Program-made: the position numbers and the translations under genes
Notes under the pieces: model-generated
Told to the model about the DNA's origin: nothing
What the model saw: only the letters and a program-made list of their open reading frames with translations
Database searches by the model: none
Origin: Clostridia bacterium
GTDB lineage: Bacteria; Bacillota_A; Clostridia; Oscillospirales; CAG-272
NCBI GenBank assembly: GCA_017630995.1
Contig: JAGBUD010000128.1
Coordinates: 1-15,963 of the forward strand
Reading direction: 5' to 3'
DNA length: 15,963 nt
In this document: piece after piece, positions 9,196-15,397 of the stretch
How the letters are laid out: each line of letters starts with the position of its first letter
Numbering within the stretch: the first letter of the stretch is position 1

Positions 9196-9224
9196 TTGAA
9201 TTATCAAAAATCTTGTGATATACT
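9196..9224 (+). promoter_or_regulatory. Sigma-A-type promoter for the glpA-like operon
   Basis: TTGAAT (9196-9201), a 17-base spacer and TATACT (9219-9224) preceded by TG at 9216-9217 form an extended -10 promoter. Transcription would begin near 9231, about 30 bases before the ATG at 9261. An inverted repeat, TATCA (9202-9206) with TGATA (9216-9220), lies inside the spacer and overlaps the -10, where a repressor could act. It may also be chance, because its right half is shared with the extended -10. Confidence 0.65.
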
Positions 9225-9260
9225 TTTATTACTTTAAAAGTGTATTGTGAGGTAGGTAAA

Positions 9261-10697
9261 ATGTTTGATGCAGTCATAATCGGTGCAGGCGTTGTCGGCG
9301 GATTTGTCGCGCGCGCACTTTCGAGATATGATATCAAGGTTTGCATTCTTGAAGCTAAATCCGACGTTGCTATGGGTGCAACGAAAGCTAACAGTGCGAT
9401 TGCACACGCAGGATTTGACGCAAAAGAGGGAAGTCTTAAAGCAAAGCTTAACGTAAGAGGCTCCGAAATGATGGAAGAGGTTTGTCGCGACCTCGGTGTT
9501 AAATATTCGCGTTGTGGCTCTCTTGTCGTAGGCTTTTCCGAGGAGGATAAGAAAACTCTCGACGAGCTTCTTGAGCGTGGCGTAAGAAACGGAGTTAAGG
9601 AGCTTTCCGTCCTTAACCGCGACGAGCTTATCAAGATTGAGCCTAATATAGGAAAGGACGCAAAATATGCGCTTTATGCTCCCACGGGTGCTATAGTATG
9701 CCCCTACGAGCTTTGCGTCGCAGCAATAGGAAACGCTATGGATAACGGCGTGAGTCTTAAATGCAATTTTGCGGTTTCCAAAATAGAAAAGCAGGACTTT
9801 GGATATCGCGTTTATTCCGAGAGCGGAGATTTTGTTGAGGCTTCGGTAGTTATAAACTGTGCGGGTGTTTATTCCGATAAAATCGCGGCTATGGTCGGCG
9901 ATAATTCTTTCACTATAACTCCCCGCCGCGGAGAGTATATGCTTCTCGATAAGGAAGCGGGCGCTCATGTAAAGCACACGATTTTCCGTTGCCCCACAAA
10001 AATGGGTAAGGGAATACTCGTTTCTCCCACCGTAGACGGAAATCTTCTTCTCGGCCCCACCGCAGAGGATATAGAGGACAAAACCGCAACCGAAACTACT
10101 GTAACCGGTCTTGATAAGGTAAAGGCGCTTGCTTGCGATCAGGTTGACGGAATTCCCCTCGGAAAGGTAATTACCTCGTTTGCGGGACTCCGCAGTGTTT
10201 CGTCTGTCGGCGATTTCATAATCAATTCTCCCGCACCGTCGTTTATAAACGTTGCGGGTATCGAAAGCCCGGGTCTCACCTCTGCTCCCGCTATAGGTGA
10301 ATACGTAAAGGAGCTTATCGAATCCCTTTCTCTTATACCTCTCAAGGAAAAAGAGGGATATAATCCCAAAAGAAGAGCTGCGCATTGGTTCTCCGCGCTC
10401 ACAGTTGACGAGAAGAACGAGGTTATTAAGGCGCACCCCGAATATGCTCACATAATCTGCCGCTGCGAGCTTATCACAGAGGGCGAGATACTCGACGCAA
10501 TACGCACCAATCCCCGTCCTGCAGACGTTGACGGTGTAAAGCGCCGCACGAGAGCGACTATGGGTAGATGTCAGGGCGGATTTTGCTCCCCCTACATTGT
10601 AGAGCTTCTCGCGACCGAGATGGGTTGCGCATACGAGGACGTAACCAAGTTTGGCGGCGGCTCTATAATCAACGTAGGAAAGACCAAGGAGGTGTAA
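9261..10697 (+). CDS. GlpA-like FAD-dependent dehydrogenase with C-terminal [2Fe-2S] BFD domain (probable glycerol-3-phosphate dehydrogenase)
   Basis: DAO-superfamily flavoprotein of the GlpA/LhgO group. The N-terminal Rossmann motif is VIIGAGVVGG (GxGxxG, residues 8-13), followed by the FAD-binding acidic residue in CILEAKSD and a substrate domain. The C-terminus carries a bacterioferritin-ferredoxin-like [2Fe-2S] domain with cysteines spaced CxC-x34-CxxxxC (CRC ... GRCQGGFC). Anaerobic GlpA has the same plan, which supports oxidation of glycerol-3-phosphate to dihydroxyacetone phosphate, but L-2-hydroxyglutarate or another 2-hydroxyacid is possible because substrate residues cannot be judged by eye. 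I chose the ATG at 9261 (478 residues) over a GTG at 9240 because a GAGG stands eight bases upstream and the protein then starts directly at the FAD motif. First gene of a run with an FAD oxidoreductase and DUF1667. Codon use strongly avoids TTA, CTA and TCA. Confidence 0.85.
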   Translation: MFDAVIIGAGVVGGFVARALSRYDIKVCILEAKSDVAMGATKANSAIAHAGFDAKEGSLKAKLNVRGSEMMEEVCRDLGVKYSRCGSLVVGFSEEDKKTLDELLERGVRNGVKELSVLNRDELIKIEPNIGKDAKYALYAPTGAIVCPYELCVAAIGNAMDNGVSLKCNFAVSKIEKQDFGYRVYSESGDFVEASVVINCAGVYSDKIAAMVGDNSFTITPRRGEYMLLDKEAGAHVKHTIFRCPTKMGKGILVSPTVDGNLLLGPTAEDIEDKTATETTVTGLDKVKALACDQVDGIPLGKVITSFAGLRSVSSVGDFIINSPAPSFINVAGIESPGLTSAPAIGEYVKELIESLSLIPLKEKEGYNPKRRAAHWFSALTVDEKNEVIKAHPEYAHIICRCELITEGEILDAIRTNPRPADVDGVKRRTRATMGRCQGGFCSPYIVELLATEMGCAYEDVTKFGGGSIINVGKTKEV

Positions 10698-10700
10698 GAA

Positions 10701-11972
10701 ATGACCGAAACAATTAATATGCAGCTTGTTATAGTCGGCGGCGGCCCTGCGGGTATGGCGGCGGCTGTCTCGGCATATGAGAGTGGAATTAGAGATATGG
10801 TTATTCTTGAGAGAGAGGAATCTCTCGGCGGTATACTTAAGCAGTGTATCCACAACGGATTCGGTCTTCACAGATTTGGCGAGGAGCTTACGGGTCCCGA
10901 ATATGCTTACCGCTACGAAAAGCAGGTAAGAGAGCTTAATATACCCTTTATGACCGACACTATGGTTATAGATATTGCAAGCGATAAGACTGTTACCGCA
11001 ATGAATAAGGAACGAGGAATTTTCTTTATCAAGGCGGAGGCTATAATACTTGCTATGGGTTGCCGCGAGCGTCCGAGAGGAGCGCTTAACACCCCCGGCA
11101 CACGTCCCGCAGGAGTTTACACCGCGGGAACAGCGCAGAAATACGTTAATATGAAAGGCTATATGCCCGGCCGCGAGGTAGTTATACTCGGTTCGGGTGA
11201 TATAGGACTCATAATGGCGAGAAGAATGACCCTTGAGGGTGCAAAGGTTCACGCAGTTTGCGAGCTTATGTCCTATTCCGGCGGTCTTGCAAGAAATATC
11301 GAGCAGTGCCTTAACGATTTTAACATTCCCTTGAAGCTTTCTCACACGGTAATAGATCTTCACGGCAAGGATAGACTTACTGGTGTAACCATAGCCCGTG
11401 TAGACGCAAACCGCCGTGCTATACCGGGAACAGAGGAGTATATTCCTTGTGATACGCTTCTTCTCTCGTGCGGACTCATTCCCGAAAACGAGCTTACAAG
11501 AGGTGCGGGAATTTCTATAGACAGAGTAACTAACGGTGCCGTTGTTGACGGCGGCAGAGAAACCGACGTCCCCGGCGTTTTCGCTTGCGGAAACGTTCTT
11601 CACGTTCACGATCTCGTTGACTTCGTTTCGGAGGAGGCGGTTATCGCGGGCAAGGCTGCATACGAATATATCACGGGTGCCGCAACGGAAAAGCGTGAGC
11701 CGTTTGGTATTAAGACCGACGGAAAAATCAGATATACCGTTCCGCAGAGAATAACTGCGGCAAAGGATACCACCGTTTATTTCAGAGTTTCCGACGTATT
11801 CTACGATAAGAAAATCGTAGTGCGTGAGGGAGAGCGCGTAATTCTTGAGAAAAAGAAGATTAAGCTTGCTCCCGGTGAGATGGAATCCATAACCTTGAGC
11901 GCTGCTATGATAGAAGAAATATCTTCAGATATAACCTTCTCGCTTGAGGATTCAAAGGGAGGACGTGCGTGA
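10701..11972 (+). CDS. NAD(P)/FAD-dependent oxidoreductase partnered with the GlpA-like protein
   Basis: Flavoprotein of the pyridine nucleotide-disulfide reductase fold, 423 residues. An FAD site opens the protein (VIVGGGPAGMAAA, GxGxxG 13-18), and a second dinucleotide site lies in the middle (VVILGSGDIG, 164-169). The acidic E188 near the end of the second Rossmann strand hints at NADH rather than NADPH. A late FAD-contact motif (VPGVFACGN) is also present. No CxxC redox-active disulfide of thioredoxin-reductase type is evident. A beta-rich C-terminal extension (about 330-423) follows the core. The start is set by a perfect AAGGAGGTG at 10686-10694, which overlaps the end of the preceding gene; that gene's stop is three bases before this ATG. 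It sits between the GlpA-like and DUF1667 genes, taking the place GlpB has in E. coli GlpABC, although it is not a clear GlpB homologue. Probably an electron-accepting or NAD-linked subunit. Confidence 0.82.
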   Translation: MTETINMQLVIVGGGPAGMAAAVSAYESGIRDMVILEREESLGGILKQCIHNGFGLHRFGEELTGPEYAYRYEKQVRELNIPFMTDTMVIDIASDKTVTAMNKERGIFFIKAEAIILAMGCRERPRGALNTPGTRPAGVYTAGTAQKYVNMKGYMPGREVVILGSGDIGLIMARRMTLEGAKVHAVCELMSYSGGLARNIEQCLNDFNIPLKLSHTVIDLHGKDRLTGVTIARVDANRRAIPGTEEYIPCDTLLLSCGLIPENELTRGAGISIDRVTNGAVVDGGRETDVPGVFACGNVLHVHDLVDFVSEEAVIAGKAAYEYITGAATEKREPFGIKTDGKIRYTVPQRITAAKDTTVYFRVSDVFYDKKIVVREGERVILEKKKIKLAPGEMESITLSAAMIEEISSDITFSLEDSKGGRA

Positions 11973-12328
11973 TGAGCATAAAGACAAGAGAGCTTACCTG
12001 TATAGTTTGTCCGAGAGGCTGCCAGCTTTCCGTAAGCCTTGACGGTGATGAGGTTATCTCCGTTTCTGACAATATCTGTAAGAGAGGCGCAGACTATGCG
12101 CAGAGTGAATGCACAAGCCCCACACGCACGGTTACAACTACCGTCAGATGTGAGTCGGGCAGAGTGATTTCCGTAAAGACGGGCGCACCCGTGCCGAAAA
12201 ATAAGGTGTTTGAGGTTATGAAAGAGGTAAATAATACCGTAGCTCCAAACGGGCTCAAGATAGGCGACGTCGTAATCAAAAACGTTGCGGGTACGGGCGT
12301 TGATATCCTTGCAACCTCGAACTATTAA
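11972..12328 (+). CDS. DUF1667 small cysteine-rich protein, putative [4Fe-4S] electron-transfer subunit
   Basis: A 118-residue protein of the DUF1667 family (conserved CxxC pairs, function unestablished). Cysteines lie at 10, 13, 17 and 36, giving CxxCxxxC-x18-C, with another at 47. The context CIVCPRGCQLSVSLDGDEV followed by CKRGADYA resembles the N-terminal [4Fe-4S] domain of molybdopterin oxidoreductases (CPxGCxLxVxxxDGxI ... CxKG). The C-terminal half (IGDVVIKNVAGTGVDILAT) has no recognised motif. The ATG at 11972 overlaps the TGA of the preceding gene (TGATG) with AAAGGGAGG at 11954-11962; an in-frame GTG at 11969 is an alternative start one codon earlier. The overlap means translational coupling to the flavoprotein and supports a subunit of the same enzyme. 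The iron-sulfur assignment is inferred from the cysteine pattern. Confidence 0.82.
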   Translation: MSIKTRELTCIVCPRGCQLSVSLDGDEVISVSDNICKRGADYAQSECTSPTRTVTTTVRCESGRVISVKTGAPVPKNKVFEVMKEVNNTVAPNGLKIGDVVIKNVAGTGVDILATSNY

Positions 12329-12329
12329 A

Positions 12330-12812
12330 ATGAAATCTCTTCTTAAGAGCGTATATGAAAGACGTCGGCTTTATGCCTTTTTGTCGGTGACGTCTCACGT
12401 GGTGTCATACATCGGCGCGGCGGCGTTTCTTTCGCTTCTCGCACACGAGATTTATTTTGGACTTTATAAAACTGCCGCGCTCATTCTGTGTGCGGCGGGT
12501 GTCGGTTTTGTAACGTTGAGTATCGTAAGAAAACTCATAAATGCGCCAAGACCGTACGATTTGTATTCGTTCTATGAGAAAAAGCCAAGGGAAAAGAGCG
12601 GAAGCTCATTTCCCTCGCGCCACGCGTACAGTGCGTTTGTCATTGCAACGCTTGTTCTTTGCTTGAGTATTCCCGCGTCGGTTGCGCTTTTTGCGCTCGG
12701 TATCCTTTTGTGCGTTTGCCGTGTTCTTCTCGGCATACATTTTATAAGGGACGTGGCTGCGGGTGCTTTGATTGGAATAATCGCAGGAGTTATCGGACTT
12801 CTGCTGCTTTAA
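12330..12812 (+). CDS. PAP2-family membrane phosphatase
   Basis: Small integral membrane phosphatase of the type 2 phosphatidic acid phosphatase family, 160 residues with about four to five hydrophobic segments. The three signature motifs are present: motif 1 RKLINAPRP (67-75, Arg where Lys is usual at the first position), motif 2 SSFPSRH (92-98, catalytic H98) and motif 3 CRVLLGIHFIRD (R131, nucleophile H137, D141). Likely substrates are lipid phosphates, such as undecaprenyl pyrophosphate or phosphatidylglycerol phosphate; the sequence does not decide. The ATG at 12330 is two bases after the DUF1667 stop. No convincing Shine-Dalgarno stands before it, so it probably relies on translational coupling. 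In-frame starts reaching back to 12285 would overlap the preceding gene and add residues without family character. Its link to the redox genes may be positional only. Confidence 0.85.
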   Translation: MKSLLKSVYERRRLYAFLSVTSHVVSYIGAAAFLSLLAHEIYFGLYKTAALILCAAGVGFVTLSIVRKLINAPRPYDLYSFYEKKPREKSGSSFPSRHAYSAFVIATLVLCLSIPASVALFALGILLCVCRVLLGIHFIRDVAAGALIGIIAGVIGLLLL

Positions 12813-12825
12813 AATTTAGGTAGAT

Positions 12826-12830
12826 AGGAG
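12826..12830 (+). promoter_or_regulatory. Ribosome binding site that decides the apbE start
   Basis: AGGAG touches the ATG at 12831, leaving zero spacing, and stands six bases from the in-frame ATG at 12837. The second ATG is therefore the more plausible start and gives a cleaner lipoprotein signal (MKGFVTRL). Confidence 0.75.
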
Positions 12831-12836
12831 ATGTAT

Positions 12837-13871
12837 ATGAAAGGCTTTGTAACTCGTTTGTCAGCTTTAGCATTACTTCTCCTTTTTGTTTTCTCGACCT
12901 CTTGCTCGCTAAAAGGTGATCCAAAGCCGAAAAACCGCGTTTTTTACGAGCATTTTGAAACGGTTTCGTTCCTTTATGATTACACGGGTATGGATTCCGA
13001 TGAATTTAATAGCCTTGCGGACAGTGTTGAGGCGGCAATGATTCATTACCATAAGCTTTTCGATATTCACCAAGAATACGATGGCATAACCAATCTCGCA
13101 ACGGTTAACAAAATGGCGGGTGCGGGAAAGGTAAAGGTCGACTGCGCAATAATAGATCTGCTTGCGTTTTCGATTGAGATGTATCACCTCACAAACGGCA
13201 AGGTCAATATCGCAATGGGCGCCCCAATTGCCATTTGGCGCGAGCTTGGCTCGGCAAAAGCTCCGCGTATTCCCACCGAAGAGGAGCTATCCGCACTTGA
13301 AAATCACGTTTCGATAGACGCGATAGTGATAGACAAAGAGGAAATGACCGTGGAGATAACCGACCCGCTTGTCAGAATTGACGTCGGTGCTATTGCAAAG
13401 GGATATACCGCAGAGCTTATTAAGGACGAGCTTATTTCTATGGGCAAGAGTGGACTAGTGCTCGATATGGGCGGAAATCTTTGCACCGTAGGAAGCAAGC
13501 CGAGCGGCGAGGGGTGGATCAGCGGAATAAGAAACCCGCTTTATCAAAACGAGGGCGAGGAGCCATACGTTCGCACCGTAACCTTAAAGAATGGCTCGCT
13601 TGTAACGTCGGGCGGTTATATAAGATATTATCTCATTGATGGGGTTAAGTATCATCACATAATAGACCCCGAAACGTTTATGCCTGAAAACAGATATTTA
13701 TCCGTTACCGTTCAAGTTGAGGATAGCGGTGTTGCCGACGCGCTATCAACGGCTATATTCAATATGAATCCCGATGAGGCGGAGGCGTTTGTCTGTGCTT
13801 TTCCTAATATTGAGGTAACGCTCGTTTTCCCCGATAAAAGCGTTCGCGTTCTGTCGGGAATAACCGAATAA
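12837..13871 (+). CDS. apbE: FAD:protein FMN transferase ApbE, lipoprotein
   Basis: Transfers FMN from FAD onto a Thr/Ser of target flavoproteins, classically RnfG/RnfD and NqrC/NqrB, outside the membrane. The 344-residue protein begins with a lipoprotein signal: basic start, hydrophobic core LSALALLLLFVFSTS, then C23 as the likely lipid-modified residue. ApbE motifs follow: NIAMGAPIAIWRE, VRIDVGAIAKGYTAE (D182 to G189), VLDMGGNL, HHIIDPETFMP (273-283) and ADALSTA (300-306), where D301 and T305 are expected metal ligands. The start at 12837 is chosen because AGGAG (12826-12830) directly abuts an ATG at 12831, which leaves no spacing, but is six bases from 12837. It lies 24 bases after the PAP2 gene, is the last gene of that run, and sits immediately upstream of the rnf promoter, which points to Rnf subunits as its targets. 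Confidence 0.93.
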   Translation: MKGFVTRLSALALLLLFVFSTSCSLKGDPKPKNRVFYEHFETVSFLYDYTGMDSDEFNSLADSVEAAMIHYHKLFDIHQEYDGITNLATVNKMAGAGKVKVDCAIIDLLAFSIEMYHLTNGKVNIAMGAPIAIWRELGSAKAPRIPTEEELSALENHVSIDAIVIDKEEMTVEITDPLVRIDVGAIAKGYTAELIKDELISMGKSGLVLDMGGNLCTVGSKPSGEGWISGIRNPLYQNEGEEPYVRTVTLKNGSLVTSGGYIRYYLIDGVKYHHIIDPETFMPENRYLSVTVQVEDSGVADALSTAIFNMNPDEAEAFVCAFPNIEVTLVFPDKSVRVLSGITE

Positions 13872-13881
13872 AAAAGAAAAT

Positions 13882-13919
13882 TATGCGTCCGAGTGCAGAA
13901 TTTGCCGTTCGGGCGCATA
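13882..13919 (+). terminator. Hairpin after apbE, probable terminator
   Basis: Arms TATGCGTCCGA (13882-13892) and TCGGGCGCATA (13909-13919) pair over 11 positions with one G-U. A smaller GCA/TGC stem is possible within the loop. An A-rich stretch precedes it, and the following tail (TTTCAATT) is only partly T-rich, so termination may be incomplete. It stands between the apbE stop and the rnf promoter. Confidence 0.65.
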
Positions 13920-13951
13920 TTTCAATTAGATTGTTAAAAAAATATCTTTTG

Positions 13952-13980
13952 TTGACATTGAACGCCGTATATGGTAGAAT
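13952..13980 (+). promoter_or_regulatory. Near-consensus sigma-A promoter for the rnf operon
   Basis: A perfect TTGACA (13952-13957), a 17-base spacer and TAGAAT (13975-13980) with TG at 13972-13973 give an extended -10. This is the strongest promoter-like sequence in the window. Transcription would start near 13987, leaving an AT-rich leader of about 64 bases before rnfC, which has AAAGGA at 14039-14044 six bases before its ATG. Confidence 0.8.
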
Positions 13981-14050
13981 TATATGGAGTGTAATTTGAA
14001 ATATATTTGTTTAAAATATACTTATATATGTATTTAAGAAAGGATACGAA

Positions 14051-15397
14051 ATGGCGTTTTTTAAACTGGGAAAAACACACGTTCCGCATCGTAAAAACAC
14101 CGCAAAAATGCCCGCAGAGAGAATCGGGAAAATTCCCGAAACTGTTCTGCTCCCTATGTCGCAGCATATCGGCGCTCCGTCAGCACCGATTGTAAAGCCG
14201 GGTGAGCGCGTTTTTGTCGGAACCTTGATTGCCGAGGCGGGAGGATTTGTCGGCGCTCCGATTCATTCCTCGGTTTCAGGTACAGTAAAGAAAATAGAAA
14301 GCTATCTTTCCTCGCAAGGCAAGGTTTGCTCTGCAATCAGAATAGAATCAGACGGGCTTATGGAGCCGGACCCCAATCTTTGCCCCCCTGAAATCGTTGA
14401 CTTCGCATCTCTTTTTGCGGCGGTAAGAGCGTCGGGTCTTGTCGGTCTCGGTGGCGCGGGATTTCCCACCTCCGTCAAGCTCTCTCCTCAAAACGTAGAC
14501 GCGCTCGACACATTGGTGATAAACGGCGCAGAGTGCGAGCCTTATATAACGAGCGACACCCGCACTATGCTCGACGAGGCTCATTTTGTCAAAGAGGGAA
14601 TTGAGCTTATCGTAAAGCATTCGAAAATTAAGTCGGTTGTAATCGGAATAGAGAAAAATAAAAAGGCATGCATAAAAAATCTCGCTGCGCAATTTGCAAA
14701 TAACTCGACTGTAAAGGTGCACGTAATGCCCGACACCTATCCTCAAGGCGCAGAGAAAATTTTGATATACAACACAACGGGAAGGGTTGTTCCCGAGGGC
14801 AAGCTTCCTGCGGACGTGGGCGTTCTCGTTATGAACGTAACGTCGGTTGCATTCCTTGCGAAATATGCAAAAACGGGTATGCCCCTCGTTGAAAAATGCG
14901 TAACCGTGGACGGCTCTGCGGTCAAGTCTCCAAGAAACGTTATAGCTCCTATTGGAACGGCTATAGCGGATATTCTTTCGGAGGCAGACGTTAATTACGA
15001 TAATCTTGGCAAGGTTCTTTACGGAGGACCTATGATGGGTGTTTCCGTTTACTCGGTTGACGACCCCATTCTTAAAAATACTAACGCCATAACTGCCTTG
15101 AATATAAAGGATTCAAAGCCCAAGGAGCAGCACGCCTGCGTTCATTGCGGCAGATGCGTTGCGGCGTGCCCGATGGGACTTATGCCCACCGTTTTCTCAA
15201 AGACTATGAACGTTGATGCGAGAGAGGAAAGAGCCGAGAGACTCACTGCCGCAAAGGTTAATCTTTGTATTGAGTGCGGCTGCTGCTCTTTCGTATGCCC
15301 CTCCGCAAGACCTCTTGTTGAAAACAACAGACTTGCAAAGGCTGACCTTCGCGAATACCTTGCAGACAAAAAATCAAAGGAGGACGCTAAAAAATGA
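14051..15397 (+). CDS. rnfC: Rnf complex subunit C (RnfC), NADH-binding iron-sulfur protein
   Basis: Peripheral subunit of the Rnf complex, which couples ferredoxin oxidation and NAD+ reduction to Na+ or H+ export. RnfC carries FMN and the NAD(H) site. The 448 residues match Clostridial RnfC. The N-terminal barrel-like domain (about 30-110) includes PGERVFVGTLIAEAGGFVGA. The flavin/NADH-binding glycine-rich motif is GLVGLGGAGFP (129-139), followed by NGAECEPYITSD. Two [4Fe-4S] clusters are encoded near the C-terminus: C363, C366, C369, C373, and C406, C409, C412, C416, with an extra C411 inside the second. The start has AAAGGA at the right distance. rnfD overlaps it by four bases (ATGA), so the genes are translationally coupled. 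The usual order rnfCDGEAB predicts rnfG, rnfE, rnfA and rnfB beyond the window. Confidence 0.95.
   Translation: MAFFKLGKTHVPHRKNTAKMPAERIGKIPETVLLPMSQHIGAPSAPIVKPGERVFVGTLIAEAGGFVGAPIHSSVSGTVKKIESYLSSQGKVCSAIRIESDGLMEPDPNLCPPEIVDFASLFAAVRASGLVGLGGAGFPTSVKLSPQNVDALDTLVINGAECEPYITSDTRTMLDEAHFVKEGIELIVKHSKIKSVVIGIEKNKKACIKNLAAQFANNSTVKVHVMPDTYPQGAEKILIYNTTGRVVPEGKLPADVGVLVMNVTSVAFLAKYAKTGMPLVEKCVTVDGSAVKSPRNVIAPIGTAIADILSEADVNYDNLGKVLYGGPMMGVSVYSVDDPILKNTNAITALNIKDSKPKEQHACVHCGRCVAACPMGLMPTVFSKTMNVDAREERAERLTAAKVNLCIECGCCSFVCPSARPLVENNRLAKADLREYLADKKSKEDAKK

Noticed and set aside
9234..11609. 791-residue open frame on the minus strand
   Set aside because: It lies exactly in register antisense to two well-supported flavoprotein genes. 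The translation has no recognisable motif and a composition rich in Ser, Tyr, Asn, Arg and Cys. It is explained by avoidance of TTA, CTA and TCA on the sense strand.
13988..14050. Riboswitch or structured RNA in the rnfC leader
   Set aside because: About 64 bases of AT-rich sequence with only weak AT pairing; too short and unstructured for any riboswitch class I recognise.
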